Shown here: positions 48,743 to 57,472 of the stretch, piece by piece | Layout: every line of letters begins with the position of its first letter | Numbering within the stretch: the stretch's first letter is position 1 | Assembly (NCBI RefSeq): GCF_007860135.1 | Contig: NZ_SJPV01000001.1 | Span: forward strand, 544,939 to 608,938 | Source of the DNA: Novipirellula artificiosorum | GTDB lineage: Bacteria; Planctomycetota; Planctomycetia; Pirellulales; Pirellulaceae | Direction: 5' to 3' | DNA: 64,000 nt | Position numbers and translations under genes: made by a program | Notes under the pieces: generated by a model | What the model was told of the DNA's origin: nothing | What the model saw: only the letters and a program-made list of their open reading frames with translations | Databases searched by the model: none

Positions 48743-49240
48743 ATGAAATGGAAATCGCTCTCATCGATGTCGACGCGGAAATACGTGGTCGCGGACCCGC
48801 ACGTCCAAGGGGCGATCCTGCGCCGCGTCGTTCTCTATGCGTTGGCGGCTGTGTTGTATTACTGCGTCGTGCTCTTCTTTTCGGTCTACGCATCCGACCG
48901 AGATGGCACTCAGGCTGATCGCTGGATTGCATTGCTTGACAACGCGATCACATGGCTTCCTGGACTGTGCGTTCTCGGTCCCATCGCTGCCTACGATTTG
49001 CTGAGCACCACCAACCGCTTCGCGGGTCCGGTTTGTCGATTGCGTCGCGAAATGAAGTTGCTGATTGACGACCAAAGCCCGGCTCCCTTGCGGTTTCGCG
49101 ACAAGGACCATTGGTGTGAGATGGCTGATCTGTTTAACGAGCTTCGTGAGGAAATGCTTGAACTTCGCGAACATGCGAAACAAAACGCAGCCGATCGATC
49201 CGCAGCGAGCGCAGAAGACTTGGCGGAAGTGCTGATCTAG
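48743..49240 (+). CDS. Small membrane protein with HAMP-like region
   Basis: 165 residues from ATG 48743; upstream in-frame starts would overlap the pilin. Two hydrophobic helices (RVVLYALAAVLYYCVVLFF and ITWLPGLCVLGPIAAYDLL) flank a short periplasmic loop. The following NRFAGPVCRLRREMKLLID and DLFNELREEMLELREHA resemble a HAMP relay (R-x-x-G-P-x-x-RLRRE and F-N-E-L). No kinase or methyl-accepting domain follows, so signal output may pass to another protein. The position suggests a link to the Flp pilus. Confidence 0.72.
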   Translation: MKWKSLSSMSTRKYVVADPHVQGAILRRVVLYALAAVLYYCVVLFFSVYASDRDGTQADRWIALLDNAITWLPGLCVLGPIAAYDLLSTTNRFAGPVCRLRREMKLLIDDQSPAPLRFRDKDHWCEMADLFNELREEMLELREHAKQNAADRSAASAEDLAEVLI

Positions 49241-49263
49241 GGCATTTTCAGGAAGGACGCCAG

Positions 49264-49337
49264 GGAAAAGGGGTCAGGAACCCATAGTGCGAAGCACCCT
49301 TCGGGCCATTTGGCCATTCGTTCCTGACCCCTTTTCC
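49264..49337. repeat. 74-base element with perfect 18-base terminal inverted repeats
   Basis: GGAAAAGGGGTCAGGAAC (49264-49281) and its exact complement GTTCCTGACCCCTTTTCC (49320-49337) bound a 38-base core. The core contains two smaller palindromes (GTGCGAAGCAC and GGCCATTTGGCC). It lies between the HAMP-like and SLC4 genes. The form is that of a MITE or RAYT-associated REP-type element. Confidence 0.75.
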
Positions 49338-49456
49338 GATTCAAGCTTCGGCGACTCCATGGAGTCACCGCATCTCACGTCGCTCTTGACGGTTCCTTGT
49401 GTCATAATCGGGCAGTCTACCTCGACATGCTTTTCGCGAACCATGGGTCTGTCTGA

Positions 49457-51505
49457 ATGCAGTTGCTTGAAAAATCGTTCCGCAAAGATCGTTGCATCCT
49501 TGGGCTGGAAGCAACAGGCCTTGAAGAGGCGATCCACAAAATCACTGCGGAGCTGATCCGGCGAGAGCTGATTGATGAGACACAGCGAGACGGGATCAGC
49601 CATCAACTTCTCGAACGGGAACGGACCTCGGCGACGGCAATTGGCCGCGCGGTCGCAGTACCTCACGCTTACAGTGACGTGCTGAAGGAACCCTTGGTTA
49701 TCTTTGCACGCTTGAATCACCCGATCAACGTCGGAGCCATGGACGGTGTCCCGGTCTCTTACATTTTCATGTTGATCGGCCCCGAAGACGCAGCGAAGCA
49801 GCACATCGATACGCTTGCGGCCATTGCTCGATTCATGAGCGACTCGGAAGCGCGATTTGAATTGCGACATGCAAAAGGACCGGCTGGGCTCGCCGAAGCG
49901 TTCCGGCACTACCAAACTCGGAACGAACCCGTAACCCTGGTCGGCGAAACGGATCGCTTTCGAGGACTCCGCTGGACCGGGCGTTTTGCTGGTGGAATGA
50001 TCGATGATCTCCGCCGTCGAGCTCCCCGATACATGTCGGATATTCGCGATGGATTACACACCAAGAGTATCGCATCGACGATGTTTTTGTTCTTCGCTTG
50101 CTTGGCACCCACGGTCACGTTTGGGGGAGTCATCGGCGTCGGGACGAACGGCCAGATCGGGGCGGTCGAGACGATTCTTGCCACGGCGATCGGAGGTGCC
50201 CTCTATGCGCTCGTCGCCGGACAGCCGCTCAATATCCTCGGGACGACCGGTCCGCTGCTGGTCTTCATCACAACGCTCTATCAGCTCTGCTACCAACTTG
50301 AACTGCCGTTCTTACCAACCTATGCCTGTGTCAGTTTGTGGGCAGGCGGCTTGACGATTCTGTTTGCGGTGACAGACGCCAGTTTTCTGATGCGGTTTTT
50401 CACGCGGTTTACCGATGAGATCTTTGCAGCCCTGATCTCGATGATCTTTATCTATGAGGCGATCTCGTCGCTGGTCCGGGAATCTCAAGATATCAACGAC
50501 CTTGAAAACCCATCGCACGCACTGCTGACGTTGCTGCTGGCACTCGGCACCCTGTACCTTGCGATGAACTTACAAGCGTTTCGACGCAGCCGGTTCCTGG
50601 TTCCTTGGATGCGAGAATGGCTCGGTGATTTTGGTCCGACGATTGCCTTGGTTGCAATGAGTGTGATTGCGTTTTGGCTAAGCAACGTCAATCTCGCTCG
50701 CTTGGACATTCCGGATCAGTTCGCGCCCTCGCTTCACGGTGGCCGCGCTTGGCTGGTGAATCCGATGGACGCGCCACGGTGGGTCTGGTGGGCGTCTGCC
50801 ATTCCTGGGCTGCTTGGTGCGGTGCTGATCTATCTCGACCAGAACATCACCGCTCGGTTGGTGAATAGCCCAGACCATCGGCTTCGCAAAGGTCCAGCGT
50901 ACCATTGGGATCTGGGCGTGATCGGAGTGATGGCCGCGGTGTTCAGCCTGTTTGGTCTCCCTTGGCTGGTCGCTGCAACCGTTCGCTCTTTGAATCATGT
51001 TCGTAGCCTCGCGGATGTCGAAGAAGTCGTTTTGCCAGGGGGCGAGCGCCGTGACAAAATCATTCATGTTCGCGAAACGCGGATCACTGGATTTGCGATT
51101 CACATCGGGATCGGATGTTCGCTGATCGCGCTGTCGCTGTTGAAACTCGTTCCGATGGCGGTGCTCTACGGCATGTTCTTGTTCATGGGCTTGGTCTCGA
51201 TGCGTGGCAATCAATTCCTCGAGCGTTTAACCTTGTTGCCGATGGAACGTAGTTTGTATCCACAAACGCACTACATTCGCCGGGTCCCGGCATTGACCAT
51301 TCATCTCTATACCGCGTTGCAACTGGTTTGCCTGGCGGCGTTGTGGATTACCAAGAGCACGGCCATTGCGATCGTCTTTCCCTTGTTCATTGCGTTACTG
51401 GTTCCGATCCGGATTCTGGCCAACCGTTTCTTCAAGCCAGAGTACCTCGCGGCCCTTGACGCCGCCGAAACGCCGAGTGAATCGAGTAGCAGTTTGCCGG
51501 GCTAA
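49457..51505 (+). CDS. SLC4-type anion (bicarbonate) transporter with N-terminal PTS EIIA domain
   Basis: 682 residues. Residues ~1-150 form a PTS EIIA (fructose/nitrogen type) domain with the phospho-acceptor motif AIGRAVAVPHAYSD, histidine H70, and the strand VSYIFMLIGPEDAAKQH. Residues ~195-650 carry an SLC4/anion exchanger membrane domain, identified by DIRDGLHTKSIASTMFLFFA and GGALYALVAGQPLNILGTTG (the QPL-x-I-x-G-x-TGP motif), and GFAIHIGIGCSLIALSLLKL near the end. About 12 helices are present. The likely substrate is bicarbonate or another anion. The human band 3 cytoplasmic domain also has an EIIA-like fold, but here the histidine is kept, so phospho-control is possible. Confidence 0.9.
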   Translation: MQLLEKSFRKDRCILGLEATGLEEAIHKITAELIRRELIDETQRDGISHQLLERERTSATAIGRAVAVPHAYSDVLKEPLVIFARLNHPINVGAMDGVPVSYIFMLIGPEDAAKQHIDTLAAIARFMSDSEARFELRHAKGPAGLAEAFRHYQTRNEPVTLVGETDRFRGLRWTGRFAGGMIDDLRRRAPRYMSDIRDGLHTKSIASTMFLFFACLAPTVTFGGVIGVGTNGQIGAVETILATAIGGALYALVAGQPLNILGTTGPLLVFITTLYQLCYQLELPFLPTYACVSLWAGGLTILFAVTDASFLMRFFTRFTDEIFAALISMIFIYEAISSLVRESQDINDLENPSHALLTLLLALGTLYLAMNLQAFRRSRFLVPWMREWLGDFGPTIALVAMSVIAFWLSNVNLARLDIPDQFAPSLHGGRAWLVNPMDAPRWVWWASAIPGLLGAVLIYLDQNITARLVNSPDHRLRKGPAYHWDLGVIGVMAAVFSLFGLPWLVAATVRSLNHVRSLADVEEVVLPGGERRDKIIHVRETRITGFAIHIGIGCSLIALSLLKLVPMAVLYGMFLFMGLVSMRGNQFLERLTLLPMERSLYPQTHYIRRVPALTIHLYTALQLVCLAALWITKSTAIAIVFPLFIALLVPIRILANRFFKPEYLAALDAAETPSESSSSLPG

Positions 51506-51633
51506 CCGAGTGCGTCGATGCCGTGATCGGGCGGCGACTCACCTTTTGCTAAGGGATCGGATAGGATGAAAGGGACTTGATCCGAGACGTCCCGATCGCC
51601 CTTTTCCTGAGCAATATCGTCAAGAGTAGATCC

Positions 51634-54606
51634 ATGAACCCTCTATTACTTCTACGAGCTGTTTTCGTCGCGTTTTTCCTTGGGTCGGTTGGCTTCGATC
51701 TCGCTGTGTCGAGATCTTTCGCGGAGGAACAAAGCGAAGAGCCAATTGAGATCACGGGGAAGGTCCTGACAGCCAAGGGTGAGGCAGCCGTCGGCGCAAC
51801 GATCCGCCTCACCATGCGTCAATCCATGCTTGACGAGTCGTGTACTGCGGACGACGAAGGCAACTTTGCGATTGTCGCGAGCGTTCAACGCAAGCTGTTG
51901 CCCAGCCTGTGGATCCGATCCGAGAGCTTCGACGGACAACAACTCGGATTTGATTCCCTGCCATCCGATGGCCAGCAGGTCAACACGCAGGGACTGGAGA
52001 TTCAACTTGGCGATACGAAAACGGGTCGCGTGTCGGTTGTCGACAGCGATGGCAATCCCGTCGAAAACGCTTCCTTTGCGGTTCAGCTTGGGTACCCAAC
52101 AACGTTGACGGAAATGGCAACCGACGCAACCGGCATGATCACCTTTCGCTACCCCGAAGCGTCCCGAATCGAAGCCATCGTCGCCTGGAAAAAGGACTTC
52201 GGATTGGACTATCGCGTCTATCGATTGCCGCGGGCTCAACGTGCAGATGCATTGGCAGATGTGCCAGAGTTTCCGACCGATGAGGGGGAAACACTCTCGC
52301 TTGACGGCGCCACGCCGTTTCGTATCCGCGCTGTCGATGATGCGGGACATCCGATTTCGGCAATCCGCTTTTACCCCTGGCTGTTGCAAAAAGATCCCCA
52401 AGGCGAACATTTGAATCTGAGCTACTTCGCGGATGAGTTCAGCGAAACAACAGACGAGGATGGCGAGGTTGAATTCCAATGGATGCCCGCTTGGCAAAAG
52501 TCTGCGGTAACGGTTTGGCCGATGTCGGAGGAGTTCGTTCACACACGAGGCAGCTATGACCCGATGAGCGGCCAGGGATTGTTAGAAATGAAACTTGACC
52601 GCCTCGTCCCCCTGCGCGGCCAGGTGACCAATGGGGAAGGCAACCCGGTTGCGGGGATTACGGTCGCGGTTGCCGGCAAAGGCTATTCAATGGACAGCGT
52701 CCGAAGGACGACGACAACCGATGAGCTGGGGAACTACGAGCTGCTTGTTCCACCCGAGATGATCTATTTGGTGGTCGTCAAAGATGATCAATGGGCCTCG
52801 AGCCCGCAGGATGGGTTTGCCGTTCGTGCGAACCAGCCGGTCGAAAACAAGAACTTTGAACTGCGTAAAGCGACTCGCGTGTTCGGCAAGCTGACGGAGA
52901 CAGGAACCGGCGAACCGATCCCAACGCAGCGAATCTATGTGTACCAATATGGCGCCGACCTCCCCTCGCTTGAGGGCGTTGAACTCGCCAACCCGGAAAA
53001 GAGCCGCTATTGGGTCCAGCCGATGCAGGTCTATAGCACGATGACCGATGAAAAAGGAGCGTTCGAATTCTCACTGGGTAACGGCAGCTTTGACATCCGT
53101 CCGCCGCAACAGGGAAAAGCTGAGAAGTTTGAAATTGACGGTGAACCAGAACTGCAGTGGAACCTAGCAACAGTGCTCCCCCAAGAAGTGGAGCTGACCG
53201 GCATCGTTGTCAAGGACGAGGATGAGAAACCGGTGGGTTCCGCAAACCTTGAAGGAGTGCCACAGGACTTTGGAAGCAGCGATTGGCGAGCAACCACAAC
53301 GGAGAACGGAACGTTCCGCGTGATGCGAAAGAAGGAATCAACCTATGTGCATGTCCGAAACCCCGGCAGAACACTTGCTGCGATTGCGATCGTGAAGCCG
53401 GAAGATCGAGAGGTTGAGATTCGGGTCAAACCAACGGGTACGGTCCGCGGGAGACTTTTGTCGCCGGAAACCCAGGAACCTTGGCCGGGTCAAAAGTTGG
53501 CCTATGGCATTGATGTCCCTGATGAGGGCAACCGGACTTGGAGCACCCGTTTCGGCGGCAGCGTTGTGACGGACGAAAAAGGGAATTTTGAAATCAAAGG
53601 ATTGGTCGGCGGATTGGATTATTCGGTGAACCTCGGAACAACGGATGAGGGGAGGTATCACACGTTGCCGAACTTTGCTGTTGAGCCCGGAGAGTCCAAA
53701 GACCTGGGTGATGTTCAGGCACCTCCACCGCCGCGACCGTACGTTCCACCCACCTTGGAAGAACGAATCGCGAAAGCGTTTGAAGTCGAGGGGACGCCGA
53801 CCGAGCGATACGCTAAGGCGCTTCGATCGATCAAGCTGGTCAAGCAACACCTACTGATTGTGTTCGGTAAGCCAGAGGATCCCCGTATTCATCGACTGAT
53901 GGAAATTCGCTATCAAGACAAGGACTTCTACAGCGTACGCGACGAGTTTCGCTTCATGGCGATTCCAACCGATCAGGAACGATTGGAAACGGCTCGGACG
54001 TTGGCGAAACAGATTGGCGAACCGATCATAGGTGACCGAGGTAACTTTTTCCTGGTCTTATTTAATTCCGACGCGGAAAAGGTGGACCAAACCGAGGGAA
54101 GCGAGCTTTGCGTGGCCGACGAACTCTCGAAAGAGAAGTTGATCGATTGGTTACGCAGTCATCAGACGGAAATGCCAGACGCTCGCACGGTACTTGACAA
54201 TGCACTGAAACAGGCAAAGGAGCACGACAAACGAGTGATCGTTCAAGAAACGGCAACGTGGTGTGGACCTTGTCACATGTTGTCGCGATTCCTCGAAGAC
54301 AACCGCGTTTGGGAAACAGACTATATTCTGGTAAAGATGGATCACCGCTTACCCGGTGCCCGAGACGTGATGAAAGAGATCCGCGATGGAGCTGATGGAG
54401 GCATTCCTTGGTACGCGATTCTTGATGCGTCGGGCACGAAGCTTGTTACATCGAATGAACCCGATGACGGACAGAACATCGGTTACCCTTCGAGCAAAAC
54501 CGGACAAGCCCACTTCGCCAACATGCTTAACCAAACGCGACAACGTATGAGTGAAGAGCAAGTCAAACAGTTGGTCAGCAAATTGTCACGTGACGACAAT
54601 CCGTAA
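51634..54606 (+). CDS. Carboxypeptidase-regulatory-like repeat protein with C-terminal thioredoxin domain
   Basis: 990 residues from ATG 51634 (the frame begins upstream at 51577). A signal peptide (FVAFFLGSVGFDLAVSRSFA) is followed by about six carboxypeptidase-regulatory/SpaA-like beta-sandwich repeats, for example IEITGKVLTAKGEAAVGATI, PLRGQVTNGEGNPVAGITV and VELTGIVVKDEDEKPVGSA. A linker around 700 contains PPPPRPYVPPTLEERIAKAF. The C-terminal ~130 residues are a thioredoxin fold with W876-C-G-P-C880 and the cis-proline loop GGIPWYAI. It is probably exported and may reduce or isomerise disulfides in the envelope. Confidence 0.85.
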   Translation: MNPLLLLRAVFVAFFLGSVGFDLAVSRSFAEEQSEEPIEITGKVLTAKGEAAVGATIRLTMRQSMLDESCTADDEGNFAIVASVQRKLLPSLWIRSESFDGQQLGFDSLPSDGQQVNTQGLEIQLGDTKTGRVSVVDSDGNPVENASFAVQLGYPTTLTEMATDATGMITFRYPEASRIEAIVAWKKDFGLDYRVYRLPRAQRADALADVPEFPTDEGETLSLDGATPFRIRAVDDAGHPISAIRFYPWLLQKDPQGEHLNLSYFADEFSETTDEDGEVEFQWMPAWQKSAVTVWPMSEEFVHTRGSYDPMSGQGLLEMKLDRLVPLRGQVTNGEGNPVAGITVAVAGKGYSMDSVRRTTTTDELGNYELLVPPEMIYLVVVKDDQWASSPQDGFAVRANQPVENKNFELRKATRVFGKLTETGTGEPIPTQRIYVYQYGADLPSLEGVELANPEKSRYWVQPMQVYSTMTDEKGAFEFSLGNGSFDIRPPQQGKAEKFEIDGEPELQWNLATVLPQEVELTGIVVKDEDEKPVGSANLEGVPQDFGSSDWRATTTENGTFRVMRKKESTYVHVRNPGRTLAAIAIVKPEDREVEIRVKPTGTVRGRLLSPETQEPWPGQKLAYGIDVPDEGNRTWSTRFGGSVVTDEKGNFEIKGLVGGLDYSVNLGTTDEGRYHTLPNFAVEPGESKDLGDVQAPPPPRPYVPPTLEERIAKAFEVEGTPTERYAKALRSIKLVKQHLLIVFGKPEDPRIHRLMEIRYQDKDFYSVRDEFRFMAIPTDQERLETARTLAKQIGEPIIGDRGNFFLVLFNSDAEKVDQTEGSELCVADELSKEKLIDWLRSHQTEMPDARTVLDNALKQAKEHDKRVIVQETATWCGPCHMLSRFLEDNRVWETDYILVKMDHRLPGARDVMKEIRDGADGGIPWYAILDASGTKLVTSNEPDDGQNIGYPSSKTGQAHFANMLNQTRQRMSEEQVKQLVSKLSRDDNP

Positions 54607-54634
54607 GGGTGGCTGCTGTTCCGACGAATCACAG

Positions 54635-54661
54635 AACGACCCCAAGAAACGATCGGTTGTT
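54635..54661. terminator. Weak hairpin between convergent genes
   Basis: AACGACC (54635-54641) and GGTTGTT (54655-54661) pair over seven bases with one G-U, with a 13-base loop and a T-rich sequence after it. It lies between the stops of the thioredoxin-fusion and DUF3748 genes. Confidence 0.3.
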
Positions 54662-54666
54662 TTGTC

Positions 54667-55980
54667 TCATGGGTTCCGTTGGGTTGAAACAAGAAAAATG
54701 TGGTTGCGGATGCCATCGGCGGTCTCGATGGCTCGGACAAAGGCGATGTCGCGACCATCGGGGGAATAGACGACCGCTTCGCCACGCGGCGGGCTGTCGG
54801 TTGGCTTTGTCGGTTCGCGAGTCAACGGCACGACGCCGCCGCTTTCCACGTCGACCTCGCAAACTCGGTCCCCAATCACACACGCAATCGCTCGACCATC
54901 GTTTCGAAACGTGAACGCAGACTGAACGGGTTGGTCACCGTCGGTCAGTTGGCAAAGCGATTCGCCACATGGATCGACGAGCCACAATTGGTTCTTACCC
55001 AAGTCGTCTTTCATCAAGAACGCAATCTTGCATCCATCGGGACTGCTTCGTGGCCAATGCCGAACGTCACCCAGGCCGGGATAGCGACGGTTGCCCGTGT
55101 AGGTGAGTCGGCGCTGCGTCGTTCCACGGGGCGGGGCAGGGCGGGTCGTCGGTGTGCCACAAACGAGTTCGTCATCGGACAGACCCACATCGTTGGCAAC
55201 ATCAACGACAAACAACTCCGACAACTTAGCGCCCGACGCATCGACGGTATCACCGATAAATGCCAATGCTCGGCTCTGACGCGACCCCTCTTTTCGGAGA
55301 TAACCATGGGTACCAATCCATGCGTCGCTATAAGCACGGCTGATTTCGTCACTTCCAGACGTGGGTGTGTCGGTTGTCCGTGTGACGAGTACGCTAAACA
55401 TTGCGCCGTCGTGATTGCGAGGATGCGACTTTGGCACCGAAACCGAACGCGTTGGCAGCGAGACACCGACGTTTCGCTGATTCAACTGCGACAGCTTTCG
55501 GTGCTCCGCATGGGCGAGGACATGATCCTCGTACGTGAAACTGACGCAAGCACCGTCACCACTAAAAACATGCAGGTGCGTCCCACCGCGCAGGGCGCCG
55601 GGAGTGAACGGAGCGACCAAATCACGGGCGTCAAGATTCTTGGCAGCTTTCGTCGAGGGTTGGACCAAGACACCACGACGATGGCAAGCGGCATACTGCC
55701 AGTCCGGCGTCGGATTTTCAGGGCCGTGAATGAAAACGATTTCGTCGCGTACAGGGTTCGCCGTCACCACACCAACGTTGGCACCGCGATTCGCAGCGAA
55801 AACGAGTTCGGTTTCTCCGGATTCGACACAGACCCGCTCAATCCGATTCCCATCGAATTGGGCACCCGATCGATCACTGCGAACATCGTAATAAATCCAT
55901 CTGCCGTCGTGCGACCAGACAGCGGCATTGGTCAAGAGATGATTGGTCGATCCAGATGTGAGTTGTCGCGGATTGGTCAT
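54667..55980 (-). CDS. DUF3748 (YidR-like) WD40/TolB-type propeller protein
   Basis: 437 residues with no clear signal peptide. It starts QLTSGSTNHLLTNAAVWSHD and continues with WIYYDVRSDRSGAQFDG and IERVCVESGETELVF, the recognisable start of E. coli YidR-type DUF3748 proteins. TolB-like repeats follow (RRYPGLGDVRHWPRSSPDGC, IAFLMKDDLGKNQLWLVDP, VVYSPDGRDIAFVRAIE). The function of the family is unknown. The start overlaps the sulfatase stop by four bases (ATGA), so the two are translationally coupled. Confidence 0.85.
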   Translation of the reverse strand: MTNPRQLTSGSTNHLLTNAAVWSHDGRWIYYDVRSDRSGAQFDGNRIERVCVESGETELVFAANRGANVGVVTANPVRDEIVFIHGPENPTPDWQYAACHRRGVLVQPSTKAAKNLDARDLVAPFTPGALRGGTHLHVFSGDGACVSFTYEDHVLAHAEHRKLSQLNQRNVGVSLPTRSVSVPKSHPRNHDGAMFSVLVTRTTDTPTSGSDEISRAYSDAWIGTHGYLRKEGSRQSRALAFIGDTVDASGAKLSELFVVDVANDVGLSDDELVCGTPTTRPAPPRGTTQRRLTYTGNRRYPGLGDVRHWPRSSPDGCKIAFLMKDDLGKNQLWLVDPCGESLCQLTDGDQPVQSAFTFRNDGRAIACVIGDRVCEVDVESGGVVPLTREPTKPTDSPPRGEAVVYSPDGRDIAFVRAIETADGIRNHIFLVSTQRNP

Positions 55981-57422
55981 TTTTGCATCGCGCGGCGAGC
56001 ATGCATTTGATCAAGCGTTTGCTGAAGTTCCTTCGTTAGCCTTGCCGTGAGAGCGGGTTTCGCATCGCTTAAGTCACGCTGCTCGGCAAGGTCATCGTTC
56101 AGATCGTACAGTTCACTTCGTTGATCTTCGTCAAAATAGATGATCTTCAAATCTCCTCGACGCATTGCCGATTGAGGACGGGTCTTGCTGACCGCAAAAT
56201 CATCGACACCAATCGTATCAATCGCCTTGGCAAAACCCGATTCGGGATGATAGTAGGGAAAATGCCAAACCAAGTTGCGGCTGGGTAGCAAGTCCGCGTT
56301 CTCAAACAAGGGTCGAAGGTTGATTCCGTCGAGTCCGCGATGTTCCCCGGACGTTCCTCCTGCAATGTCAACGAACGTTGGCAACAGATCATACCCAATC
56401 ACGGGCGTATCACACTGTGATGCGGCAGCAACTTTGCCTGGCCACCGCACGAGCATCGGAACACGAATGCCGCCCTCGTAGAGATTCCATTTGGAACCGC
56501 GGAGCGGGGCGTTGCTGGTGAATTCGGGATGGCCACCGTTGTCCGATAGAAACACAACGAGCGTGTTGCTGCGCTGCCCTGAGTCATCGATGGCTTGTAG
56601 CAACCTACCGACATGATGATCAAACGTTTCGAGGAATGCGGCGTACTCAAGCCGCTGGTTCCGCTTGGGGGCATCCGCCGGGATTCGGCTTTCATACTCG
56701 TCGACCAACCATCGACATCGATTCTTGACGGGCGTGTGAACGTAGAACGACGACGCAAACAGGAAGTACGGCCGGTGGTGTTTGGATGCGACGAAATCGA
56801 TGGTTTTTTGCACGAGCGTATCCGCTGCGAACAGCCCCTCCGCGGTTGGCTCGGGATGCTCCTTTTCGGCTTGGGTCCATCCATAGGGATGAGCACCAAA
56901 GTCTTCAACCGCCACGTCGAAACCCTGCTTGGAAGGAGCAAACTCGGGATGCCAGGCTTGATAAACACCGTTGTAGTGTTGGCTGACGTGCCATTTCCCG
57001 AAAAATGCGGTTTGGTAACCCAACGGCCCAAGCGTTTCAGCGATCGTGGTTTCCGACAATGGCAAGTTCAACGTAAACGGTGGTGATTGCAGTGGATAGT
57101 TCTCGCCAAGTTCTTGTTGGCCAGGATTATTCTTGGTCACAAACTCGAAACCAACTCGCGGCACCGCTTTCCCCGTCAAGATACTCGCACGCGCCGCCGA
57201 ACAGATCGGGGCGGGCGAGTAAGCGTCCGTGAACCGCATGCCCTCTTTAGCCAGACGGTCGATGTTGGGGGTCCGGTGATAGGAATGACCGTAACACCCC
57301 AGGTCGGACCAAGCTAAATCATCGGCCAAAATGAAAACGATGTTCGGCTGCGGAGACGCACCAAGACAAAACGACGGCGTGGCAAACAAAGCGAGCCAGA
57401 GGAAGGGATAGAATCGTTTCAT
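55977..57422 (-). CDS. Exported type I sulfatase
   Basis: 481 residues. A signal peptide (FLWLALFATPSFCLGAS) is followed by NIVFILADDLAWSDLGCYGH with the metal-binding aspartates D34 and D35. The active site reads C74-S-A-A-R78 in PICSAARASILTG, where alanine replaces the more usual proline; formylglycine-generating enzymes accept CxAxR in several lineages. Other landmarks are GYQTAFFGKWHVSQHYNG and VVFLSDNGGHPEFTSNAPLR. It removes sulfate esters, probably from a sulfated algal polysaccharide, given the GH97 and beta-helix neighbours. No FGE or anSME gene is in the window. Confidence 0.93.
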   Translation of the reverse strand: MKRFYPFLWLALFATPSFCLGASPQPNIVFILADDLAWSDLGCYGHSYHRTPNIDRLAKEGMRFTDAYSPAPICSAARASILTGKAVPRVGFEFVTKNNPGQQELGENYPLQSPPFTLNLPLSETTIAETLGPLGYQTAFFGKWHVSQHYNGVYQAWHPEFAPSKQGFDVAVEDFGAHPYGWTQAEKEHPEPTAEGLFAADTLVQKTIDFVASKHHRPYFLFASSFYVHTPVKNRCRWLVDEYESRIPADAPKRNQRLEYAAFLETFDHHVGRLLQAIDDSGQRSNTLVVFLSDNGGHPEFTSNAPLRGSKWNLYEGGIRVPMLVRWPGKVAAASQCDTPVIGYDLLPTFVDIAGGTSGEHRGLDGINLRPLFENADLLPSRNLVWHFPYYHPESGFAKAIDTIGVDDFAVSKTRPQSAMRRGDLKIIYFDEDQRSELYDLNDDLAEQRDLSDAKPALTARLTKELQQTLDQMHARRAMQK

Positions 57423-57472
57423 GGTTGCTCCAAGATCATGGTTGCTTCAAGAATCGAAGACACGGCTCATTG

